A stretch of DNA of 45,681 bases. It comes from Chara braunii. Its lineage: Eukaryota; Streptophyta; Charophyceae; Charales; Characeae. The notes beneath the pieces are model-generated. The model saw only the letters and a list, made by a program, of their open reading frames with translations. It was not told the origin of the DNA and ran no database searches. Below are positions 20,658 to 29,248 of the stretch, piece after piece. Position numbers and translations under genes: made by a program. The stretch covers positions 947,496 through 993,176 of the forward strand of contig BFEA01000262.1 in the NCBI GenBank assembly GCA_003427395.1, in the 5' to 3' direction. The stretch's first letter is position 1, and the number at the start of each line of letters is the position of its first letter.

Positions 20658-21606
20658 TAAAAGTCTGAGTGAGCATTGTGAGCACCTTCGACTTGTGCTA
20701 AATAAGTTGTGTGAGGCAAAATTGAAACTGAACCCGAAGAAGTGTGAGTGGGCAAAGCGTCGAGTATTATATTTGGGGCATGTTATAGACGGAGATGGAA
20801 TTAAACCGGAAGACGCAAAAATTGCAGCTATTCAAGATTGGCCCAACCCGCGTACATTGACGGAACTACGGTCATTCCTTGGGTTGGCTAATTACTACCG
20901 TAAGTTCGTAAGGCATTTTACGATAATTAATGCTCCCCTTCGCAGATTGCTGAAAAAGGAAACTATCTGGAAGTGGGACCAAGATTGTACGTCCTCGTTT
21001 AAACGTCTAAAGAAATGTTTGATTAATTATCCGGTTTTGAAAGTTGCTGATCCTTCTTTGCCCTTTGTTCTTACTACCGACGCCAGTCTGTATGGGATAG
21101 GCGTTGTACTCTAGCAAGATGAGGAGAATGGATACAAGCCTGTTGAATTTATGTCCCGACGACTGCCTAGTGAGAAAGTCGCCGCTTCTACGTATTAAAG
21201 AGAGTTCTACGCACTCCGGGAAGCTTTGGACCATTGGCGTCATTATCTCCTAGGTCGCCACTTTAAAGTGTACTCCGATCATGAGACACTTCGCTGGCTA
21301 AAAACGCAAACCCGGATGACACCTAAACTGACTAGGTGGGCTGCGGAAATCGATCAGTATGCCTTTGAACTAAAGCCAGTAAAGGGTAAGTATAACATTG
21401 TTGCTGACGCATTGAGTCGAAGATCTGACTTCTTCGGTGCTATTGTAACGTATTTAGACATAGGCACCGATATACAAGATAAGATTAAGAATGCTTATTC
21501 CACTGATTTTGTTTATGGCGCTATGCTAAAACGTATTCAAGAAGCGCCACAAGAGTATTCCAAACAAGGAAGAAATCAAAAGTGTGATCCTAGGGGAATG
21601 CCATGA
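20641..21606 (+). pseudogene. RT thumb/connection and RNase H, gypsy element 1
   Basis: It continues the RT in the next frame after a one-base deletion. KCEWAKRRVLYLGHVI and LRSFLGLANYYRKFV are the RT tail. RNase H starts at TTDASLYGIGVVL, with stop codons at 21112-21114 and 21196-21198 splitting it. VYSDHETLRWL and NIVADALSRR are the later RNase H motifs. The frame is otherwise the same from 20641 to 21606, so two point nonsense changes explain the breaks. Confidence 0.88.
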
Positions 21607-22207
21607 TGCCGAAGGCCATTTCGGGTGGAGGAAAACCTACGCTAATCTCTTACGTTCTTACACCTGGCCTCGAATGAAATCTGATTGCATTTCATATGTG
21701 CAAGGCTGTCAAGTGTGCCAGCGAAACAAAAGCACCACACAGCCTCCCCTTGGTCTATTGAAGCCTTTGCCTATCCCAACGGGTCCTGGAGACTCTGTGT
21801 CCATAGATTTCCTGGACACTAAGGTGAAAAGCAAGAATGGAAAGAGCCAAGTTATGGTAATCATTGATAGATTCAGCAAGTTTGCTATTTTTGTAGCATT
21901 GCCTGCGGAAGCTAAAACTGACTTAGGAATTCAGGAATTCTTTAATCACTGGGTAAAGGACTACGGTCATCCCTTGACTATTGTTAGTGACAGAGACTCT
22001 CGGTTCACCGGTGAACATTGGCAGCAACTAACGAGTGTCTATGGATCTAAACTAACAATGTCATCAGGCCGACACCCTGAGACGAATAGGCAGACTGAGC
22101 AAATGAACAGGAGCAGACGTTGCGTCTGTACATTCGGCCTGACCAGATTGACTGGGATGAACATTTGCCCAAGGTTGCTAGTGCTTACAACAACGTTGTG
22201 CCCTTGA
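21584..22207 (+). pseudogene. Integrase N-terminal and catalytic core, gypsy element 1
   Basis: It begins with the zinc-binding N-domain (CHDAEGHFGWRKT, then CQVCQR) followed by LGLLKPLPIPTGPGDSVSID. The DDE triad is visible: D in SIDFLDT, D in VSDRDSRFTG, and E in GRHPETNRQTE. It is one frame off from the RNase H part, and the frame is lost again near 22110, after the catalytic Glu. The expected product would insert the cDNA copy into the genome; this copy is broken. Confidence 0.88.
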
Positions 22208-22860
22208 CTACTTGCAGAACTCCGATGGAGTTACATTTGGGATGGAGTCCTCGCAGACCTTGGATAGGGCACATAAACTTCTGCCAAGGACTAGAGAGTT
22301 CACAATGCAATATCAGAAAGGTAAAGGAGAACATAATAAAAGCGCAACACCAAATGATTGAACAGACCAATAAACACAGGAGACCTTCTCAGTTTGCTGT
22401 AGGTGATCTGGTTTAGGTAAAATTGAAGGAATTTATCCCAGAGGAAAACATATCTCATAAATTGTTGCCTGCCTACAGAGGACCGTGGCAAGTATTGGAT
22501 GTGATAGGGGATATAGATGGACCCTCCTATGTTATTGAGATACCCCCACATTTGCATACCTACCCGGTGTTCCACGCGTCAAAACTCTTACCTTGTGTAA
22601 CTAACGAATGCTTTCCCAGTCGATGATCACCAATTCCTCCAAGTATGGATGGGAAATCTGATGTTGATAAGATCGTTGCTGAAAGTACTATTCAGACTGG
22701 ACGCAGAGGTAGACCACAGCAGCAATATAAAGTCAGATTTGCATATCAAGATCCAAGTGAAGACCGCTGGTTTAGTAGGGAAGAGCTAATTAAAACTGCA
22801 CCGAACATAGTATCTTACTATGAAAGAGCAAGAAGAGGTGTCAATATTGTGGACAGATAA
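22120..22860 (+). pseudogene. Integrase C-terminus and chromodomain-like tail, gypsy element 1
   Basis: The frame continues through DWDEHLPKVASAYNN, a stop at 22414 within FAVGDLV-VKLKEF (a GPY/F-like region), LPAYRGPWQVLDVIGD and YPVFHASKLLPC, then a stop at 22624. The last part (22645-22860) reads VDKIVAES, YKVRFAYQ and DRWFSREEL, then SYYERARRG, which matches the pattern of a chromodomain. Such tails direct integration toward marked chromatin in chromoviruses. All parts share one frame; only two stops interrupt it. Confidence 0.82.
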
Positions 22861-22896
22861 GGGTTTCTCAGAGGACTTCGAAATTAGGCCGGCGAG

Positions 22897-22924
22897 AGTA
22901 AAAGGGCCTTTATGAATTAAACCC
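22897..22924 (+). repeat. Stub of the 3' LTR of gypsy element 1
   Basis: AGTAAAAGGGCCTTTATGAA matches the first bases of the 5' LTR at 15586. The match stops after about 28 bases, where the inverted LTR sequence begins. Confidence 0.7.
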
Positions 22925-23523
22925 GGAGGCTGCCTTGGTCTCTTATAGTGCTGGCCTCCCTTCGTGAGGTCTGAATCAATCTTCCTTGGGTCTTTCCCCA
23001 GTCCCAGACCACTGCAGAATGTGTCCCAGTACCTTTCCTTCAGGGTCTGCTGCTGCTGCGGCCTTTAGGCCAGATTTTTGGACTTTGGGTCTGAATCTGG
23101 ACTGCCTATTGGANATGTGTCCCAGTACCTTTCCTTCAGGGTCTGCTGCTGCTGCGGCCTTTAGGCCAGATTTTTGGACTTTGGGTCTGAATCTGGACTG
23201 CCTATTGGACTAGGACTCTACCTCACTGACTTCCATTCGAACAGACAACTTCTGCACGAACAGACACATCTACTGCACGAACAAACATGACTTGCACAGC
23301 CCCCTGGACGAACAGACGTGACTCTCACAATTGAATGCTGCAACTGTTCGTCCTGGGGCACGACTGTGACCTTTGACACAACTCCTCACTTTAGTTAGGA
23401 TGTGAGTTTTGACCCAGAGAACATGTCTTTTGATCTGCTTTTCACGAATTGAGTTCTGGCCGAGTGGGCCCCATTATGCTGCATTCGCCATTCAAGGTCT
23501 GAACGGGTAAAGGCCCTTTTACT
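22925..23523 (-). repeat. Inverted partial LTR adjoining gypsy element 1
   Basis: The reverse complement, starting at 23523 (AGTAAAAGGGCC), follows the 5' LTR block by block: GGCCAGAACTYAA, AAAAGACA, AGCAGCAGCAGACC, TACTGGG, and CCAGCACTATAA next to the TATA-like site. It reaches to just beyond the TATA block and then meets the forward LTR stub. An N at 23114 and an exact 95-bp duplication sit inside it, so the true length is uncertain. Confidence 0.75.
23019..23209 (+). repeat. Exact 95-bp duplication across a single N (probable assembly join)
   Basis: 23019-23113 and 23115-23209 are identical, with only the N at 23114 between them. This is what two overlapping contigs look like when placed end to end. 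Confidence 0.85.
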
Positions 23524-23555
23524 TCAAGAATTGGCCTTCTTATTTTTGTTAAAAT

Positions 23556-23571
23556 TTAGTCATTTTTTCCT
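23556..23571 (+). repeat. Left target-site duplication of LINE B
   Basis: TTAGTCATTTTTTCCT occurs here and again at 25834-25849, on the two sides of LINE B. Confidence 0.85.
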
Positions 23572-23794
23572 TCTTCTTTTTTTTTTTTTAATTATTATTA
23601 TTATTTTTAACAAAACAGGTCCTTATGGGCCTGGCTCCTTTTCCATTCTGGGAGCGTCAGTCCGGTTCCTATTCCCCCGGCAAGTCAAGATTGGATACAA
23701 TATGAGAAAAAAACACACTCACGCTTCCTTCCATCTGGCTGAAGGACCCCTGACCAGCATTGATTGCTCCGTTGGGGGAGGATTGACTGTCAGC

Positions 23795-23826
<32 letters not shown>

Positions 23827-25833
23827 ACTTGCTCCTCTCAGGTTCTCTTCTTGGGCCTGTCAAATAGACCTATTCAAAGCAAGAGAAAGTGGTAGGAACT
23901 GCCTCCAGTCACAGATCTAAAGCTCTTTCCTCTCCCAATTCATGCCTGATACCCATGTTGCTCAGCATAGGACATTGTTGTCTGTGTCAGGACTACTCCA
24001 TCGGTCGTGAGGTATCTTGGTCCTCTCCTATCCCCTCACGACTTGTGCCATTCCTTCCATCGTAGATAAAAGTTCTTTATCTCTGCAACTTTTCCTTCAA
24101 TCAGCCAGGTTTTTGCTGCGCGCTGTTGCTCGTCCTCATCTGGTAGGGAAAGTCTTGCCTTGTGCCACTTGCATAAAATCTCTGCCTGAATCAAATCCTT
24201 AGTTTCCGCCCAGACTTTTTCCCTCGAGTTTGACGCACCCTCAATGGTCCTGCCACATCTTTTCTTCCAGATGGTCCATAGTGTTGCCTTCCTGATCATT
24301 CCGAACCAGATCCTCTCTGTCTTGTTCAACTGGGTAGGGGTGTTAGTCCAAAGGAGAAGTTGGAAGGGATGTTCGGGTAGGGAAGACGAGAATAGAGAGT
24401 CCCAGAGGGCCGACGCCCTTGCACAGTATTCTGTTGCTTCTCTGCAACGTATTAGACAGTGGAGCATGTCTTCTGGTTCATTATCCGTGCATACTGAACA
24501 TACATCTGAGCTGTTGGGATCGTTCTTATGTCTCCGGATGTGCAGCCATTGATCAACTGGTAAGGCCGCGTATGCAATTAGCCATTGGAGGGTCCTAATT
24601 TTTACTGGTCTGATTGAATGAATTTTTTTCCATGGGATTTGTGGGATGCGGCTGGCGTCCTGACCCATTAGTTTGGACCATCTGTTCTTGATTATGGGGT
24701 CCGGGTCCTTGGTTCTGAGGACTAGCCTATAGCCCAGTTTGACTGAGTAGTCCTGTATGCGGGTATCCATCTTGGCAATTTTGTTCCTTCCTGGTGTCCA
24801 GGCCCATTCCACCGGGCCGAATTCCAGGTCCTAGATTGCTGTGTCTATCATGAAAATTGTTTTGGGCCATGAACCGATGACTCTTACTTTCCTGAAAAGG
24901 AACAGATCGAGAACCACTCCTTCTACATCCTTGTTCAGAATGGACACAGAGTTGTGCGCTGTCCGAGTGACCGGAAAGGCTGTGAAGACAGCCAAGGTTT
25001 GCCCTGCTGCTTGTGGGAGAATTGGTAGGCCTTCAAAGGGGACTGCTCTTGTATCTTGACCCCCCATTCCCCCGTTTTCCAAGTCGGTGCCTCTGTTAAT
25101 CTTTCTTTCCATCCCTCTCGGATGCATCTGATGATTGTTTGCAGGTTCTCTTCACACCAGTGGCATCCCTTCAGACGGGTGGCGAGTTCCTGATCAGTGA
25201 GCCACCCCTTCTTGCCTTCGTCCCATATGTGAGAGACTTTCCAGATCCCGTGTTTTATCCGTGATAACCAACGTGTGCCATTGGGTTTAAGCAAAAGCGG
25301 GTGATCACTTTCGTCTCTCAGCCACAGATTGCCAAATAGAGGTCGCCTCAGTACTTCTTCTCTGGTCTTTGGTTTCCCGACTTTCTTCGGCACGATTTCC
25401 CACCAAATCCTTAGAAGTGCAGTCCAGTAGGGTGTGGGGGGGTTGGTTCTGGTGGGTGTTCCCTTTCTTTGTTGATTCCTGCGGCCTGTTTTTGGGATCC
25501 ATTCTTTGTTCGTTACCCAAAATAGGCCCGACATGTTTGCTGGTGTCGTTACCGGAGCCAGCCTTCTTATACTGACTAGCGCCAGATTGTTCCATGCTGG
25601 TCCCGATTTATTTGGTGAGGAGTTTGACAATCCACTTTATTTGTAGAGAATAGTTTCTTGTTTGGGATCTATAATACCAAGACCGCCTTCAGCGGGTTTC
25701 CTTGTAATGTAGCGCCCGGTACCTCGACGAAAGAAGGCGCTTCAAATGGCCAAAAACATGCTTGCCAAACAGATCAACAAGATGGGCATTCGCCAACACT
25801 TCTCAATGATGTGGTATATAACATCTATGGAGC
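23572..25833 (-). mobile_element. LINE B: 5'-truncated non-LTR retrotransposon with TSD
   Basis: An insertion of 2262 bp flanked by a perfect 16-bp direct repeat. Its 3' end, on the low-coordinate side, has a T-rich tail (A-rich on the minus strand). The 3' UTR shares its terminal block with LINE A and LINE C. The coding part is collinear with LINE A but extends a little further upstream into the post-RT GGLGIIDPKQE motif. It landed about 30 bp from the inverted LTR and is in the sense orientation relative to the UNC-13-like gene. Confidence 0.9.
24036..25700 (-). pseudogene. LINE B ORF remnant (post-RT region and zf-RVT)
   Basis: Reading down the minus strand: GGLGIIDPKQE near 25670, then a stop near 25640, then 25630-24935 with EVLRRPLFGNLWLRDES and CLKG-like HWCEENLQ blocks, a frameshift near 25020, and 25127-24831 ending in a stop at 24831. 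After that stop the same frame continues as 24812-24036, with WL.AYAALPVDQWLHIRR, then CSVC and HCLIRC of the zf-RVT domain, then TLWTIWKKRCGRTIEG. Three breaks are visible. The RT catalytic core is absent. Residue order matches LINE A closely, so both come from one family. Confidence 0.82.
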
Positions 25834-25849
25834 TTAGTCATTTTTTCCT
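25834..25849 (+). repeat. Right target-site duplication of LINE B
   Basis: Exact copy of the 16-mer at 23556-23571, next to the 5' truncation point of the element. Confidence 0.85.
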
Positions 25850-26003
25850 AATACTGTTTAGAAATTAAAAGTCAACAATTCTTCACGACTTTTTGGGGAC
25901 GAAGCTTAGTCAGTACCAGCAGTCCAATAATACACGATCAAGTTCAATAAACGTAACTAAACTCCTCATTGAACTTATGGCTAACAAACACATTTTCACT
26001 CAC

Positions 26004-26121
26004 CAAGCTCTGCGGCGATTCGAGTAGCGTATATCTGTAGCCCTTTGTCAATTGCACTGGCAATGCATTTCAGCGGGATAAACGTCACTGGAAGCTTAAG
26101 GTTGAAAAATTGATCCAGAAC
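26004..26121 (-). CDS. UNC-13-like (DUF810/PATROL1-type) gene, second exon visible in this window
   Basis: A 118-bp exon bounded by acceptor GGCCTGCAG and donor GTGAGT. It encodes VLDQFFNLKLPVTFIP then LKCIASAIDKGLQIYATR and IAAEL. Plant UNC-13-like proteins have, at the matching place, (T)VDQFFxLxIP followed by a short linker and an I(D/K)xxxQxY helix, leading directly to the PVLTRYKK motif found in the next exon. It begins in phase 0 and leaves one base, which joins the exon at 6629 to make Gly. The upstream exon (43760-43831) ends in phase 0. The protein region is at or near the MUN/MHD1 part, which in animal Munc13 acts on SNARE-mediated fusion; the plant role is in vesicle trafficking to the plasma membrane. 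Confidence 0.85.
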
Positions 26122-26537
26122 CTGCAGGCCAGAAATAGGTCATTAGACTCTCTGTGAACACATTTTTGCTTGTGGCTAGCTGCTCACATCATGACTTGGA
26201 AAAGCAACAAACTTTTTATAATCTAAAAAATACATTATACTACTTGCGCTGGAACCACAAAGGCTCAAAGGCATTTCCACACGCTGCTGTAATACCTTAA
26301 TCTGCTGAAAAGCCTCTCAGAAAAAAGCAAGCACCGTGGCTCTCTTCCCTCCATGAACTCGTGCCCAGGGAAGGAAACATAGTAAAATACTCAAGGGATT
26401 ACAGCAAACTCTGCTGCAAAGGTATAGCCATGAGAAGAAAACGCATTGGACTAATTTGGAGCAAATATCCCTTATGGTTGCTAACTTGCTATGTGATTTC
26501 GAAGTTCAAACAAGTCAACAAGTTTCGGGAGGGGGTA

Positions 26538-26660
26538 GCTGGACTGGCCAGCAGGGGTTTGTTGAGGGTGTCGCTGGATTGCCCGGCACCGGTTTGTTGA
26601 TGGTGTCGCTGGATTGAGCGGCAGGGGTTTGTTGAAGGTGCAGCTGGATTGACCGGCAGG
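26538..26660 (+). repeat. 35-bp minisatellite, about 3.5 copies
   Basis: Units start with GCTGGAYTG and contain GGTTTGTTGA then GGTGTC, at about 26538, 26574, 26609 and 26644. Confidence 0.85.
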
Positions 26661-28053
26661 ATAGAGTCAAGAGGGAGGTTGGAGGGAAAATTGTATAAAG
26701 CAGGGGTGCTACTGCTGCAGGGCTCCTTGACCATAACGAAGCGAAACGGTGAGTGGGTACTTGATGTAAGGAACACTGGAGCTGGTTTTCAGCCTTTTTA
26801 ATTAAAAGCAAGTTAACAAAAAAAAAAAGAAGGAAAAAAAAAGAAACACTCAAACCTGGGACCCCCCAAGTAGGAACACTGTTAGCTGATCTTGGTCACA
26901 TAGAACCTTGAGGACATAGACATCTAGAACTCTCTAGGCCAGAGCCCTCTACGACACTGTAGGCCTAGGCACAAATAAAAGTAATGAGCTCGGAGTGGAA
27001 TCCATCCAGTTGCAGTTCAACTTTTTGTAATGACCCGCCAAAAACACAGACTGAGAACACTGCTGATTTCTGGGATTTGCTGCTGGAATGAATGCCTTGC
27101 TGAAATTCCTGCACTCTGCTGTGATTTCCATGTCTGTGTGTGTGTGCGTGCCTGCTGGTTTGCATGCCTGTCTGAGTGCTTGTCGGTTGAGTGTGTGTGT
27201 GACCCGCAAGGGTACTTGTTGGTTGAAAGGCCCCGCAGGGCCGGTACTTACCTGTGGCCGTGACTGTGAAGGGTTGCAGGGGGGAAAACACTCGAGTAGC
27301 GGGGGTAGGCCCGCTGCACTTAGAGCAGAGGGGAAAAACACTTAAGTAGCAGGTAGGCCGGTACCACTGAAGTAGTGGTAGAAGTGTCGGGTACTGGAGG
27401 CCGAGCAGAAGAAGACAAAAAGTTGGCATTTTTAGAGGCCCAGTAGCGGTAGGCTAGAGGTAGGCCGGTACCAGTCCAAGTAGCCCGGGTCTAGGGCCTG
27501 CCCGGAGGATAGCAGAGCCTGCAATGATGTTTCCCTCCGAAAGGGAGGAGGTATGGCCTAGGAAGTCACCGCCCAGGAGGCCAGTAGGCCACTATATCTT
27601 TCGGAGGAGCAAGTAGCTCCTCCTCATTTGCGGTATGCAAGGATTGGCGACATGCTGCTGGAGCACAGCGCTGGCTGGTACAGCGCTGCTTGGAGGTGAA
27701 GGGCCGCTGGAGCTCAGCCTGGCTATGGCGAGCGGTCCAGCTTGAGGAGGAGGAAGAAGGGGGCGAGGTAGGAGCGTGGCGAGGCACCAACCTGGCTATG
27801 GTGGACACCGTCTTCAACACCTTGTTGGGCGCTGCATCTGGAAGGCCCCAGTTGGGGTAGTGCTGCACCAAGGAAGCTCGAGGCAGAGTCAGGCATGGCG
27901 GACCAATCAGCAGCGGCATAGCTGCTTTGGGTTGAGCGCAGCACCATAGCTGCTTTGGGTTGTCTTTTGGACAGGAGGGCAGGTCCCTCATTAGTCCGCC
28001 ATAGCCTATGCATGAGAGAGAAGGCTGAAGGAGGGAAGCCATAGCTATGGTGG

Positions 28054-28293
28054 ACTTGTTGTTGTTGTTGTTGTTGTTGTTGGGTTGAGTCAGCAGTAAG
28101 AGGGAACTTCGGATATTGATTCTGGTTCATCCATTCATTGTTATTATTATTGTTGGGAGAAGAATAAGATTGGCGAAGTGAAGGAGGAGGAGGAAGGTGG
28201 AGAGAGAAGGGGGGAATTGTCATTGGTCTTGCTGGTGCATATCTTCTTCTTCTTCTTCTTCTTCTTCTTCTTCTTCTTCTTCTTCTTCTTCTT
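28054..28293 (+). repeat. (TTG)n and (TTC)n microsatellites
   Basis: A TTG array lies at about 28054-28081 and a longer TTC array at about 28242-28293. Confidence 0.9.
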
Positions 28294-28832
28294 TCTCTCT
28301 CTCCTCTGGTCTTTATCTCTTTGCAAGTGCCTTCATTTCTTTCGCAATTGGGTGGCATTGTCTTTCATTGTGAATTTGCACTTTGGAAATGACCAGGATC
28401 GTAACTTTTTTTTTGTTTTTTGTTTTTTGTTTAACAGAACCTTATGGTTCTGGCTCCTTGTCCATTCTGGGGAGCATCAGTCCGGTTCCTATTCCCCCGG
28501 CAAGTCAAATGGAATACACTGGGCACTTACACATGCTCCTCCCCCTTATGGTAAGAAGGTCCGAGGGATCGCATTGATTACTTCCGGAGGGAAGGATTCA
28601 CCACCCCTCACCCCTGCCTAAGTAAGCCTGTTCTACTACTGTTCTTTGGTTGCTGTACTGACATCCTCTTTGCTTTTTGGTTGCTATAGACGCGAAGCGT
28701 CTGCTGAGCACAGTGCAAGGTCAGGAAATCAATACTCTTGGGCCCTTTCCAGACTGATCCTCTCAGCTCCTTGTCTGTCAGATATTCTTTACTTGCTGGA
28801 TCTGCTGGTTCGGTCTTCTGCGATAGTCTATG

Positions 28833-28849
28833 CTAAAACCCTAAACCCT
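28833..28849 (-). repeat. Telomere-like motif in LINE C 3' UTR
   Basis: CTAAAACCCTAAACCCT on the plus strand, that is AGGGTTTAGGGTTTTAG on the element's sense strand. It matches the motif in LINE A. Confidence 0.7.
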
Positions 28850-29248
28850 CTCAGGCTTTGTATCGGAGAATATTGCACATAAGATCTGTATTCATTTTTT
28901 CACTAGTTCACTCCTGTCTAAGATAGCTTCCGTGTCTTAATCCTTGACATGTTCAAGTTCTTATGTAGCTTGTACTGGTTTGTGGGTCTGTGTGGAGGGG
29001 GTTGTGGGAATTCTCCAGTAGGCGTGATTGGGGATAGTGGAGTGTGATGGGGGCCGTTTGGGATGTAGGAGGCTGTTATTGAGGGGGTCGTGTGGGATTG
29101 GTGATGGGATCTTGGTGAGGGTTGGTCTGTGTTTGGAAGTGTGATGTTAGGGGGTGAGGGGGGATGCTGCTGTTGTATGCGGATGGGATGATTAGCCAGT
29201 TCTTGAGGGTTTCCATTTCTTTATAGTTCTTAGCTGTCCTGATCCTAA

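Larger units (their letters stand above)
15586..22924 (+). mobile_element. Ty3/gypsy chromodomain retrotransposon 1, decayed
   Basis: The order is 5' LTR, PBS, gag with zinc knuckle, protease, reverse transcriptase, RNase H, integrase and chromodomain-like tail. PR-RT-RH-IN order and the initiator-tRNA PBS place it in the Ty3/gypsy (Metaviridae-type) chromovirus-like group. It lies antisense to the UNC-13-like gene, inside the 19.4-kb intron. The coding region has several stops and frameshifts (17340, about 17480, 18472, about 18660, about 19005, 20651, 21112, 21196, about 21590, about 22110, 22414, 22624). The 3' LTR is replaced by a short forward start joined to an inverted LTR copy. Confidence 0.9.
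26122..28405. other. Proximal part of the 17.6-kb intron: minisatellites and microsatellites
   Basis: No gene is supported. It contains a 35-bp minisatellite (26538-26660), GT-rich sequence (27140-27205), repeats of GTAGGCCGGTACCA near 27353 and 27451, (TTG)n and (TTC)n arrays, and GC-rich patches. The minus-strand open frames at 27566-28358 run into simple repeats (Arg, Gln and Ser runs), so I do not call them genes. Confidence 0.5.

Noticed and set aside
15586-23523. Target-site duplication for gypsy element 1
   Set aside because: The 3' LTR is missing its end, so the right flank cannot be paired with the left.
27566-28358. Minus-strand open frames of 158 and 211 codons
   Set aside because: Gln, Arg and Ser runs from the TTG and TTC arrays dominate, and no conserved motif or splice structure supports a gene.
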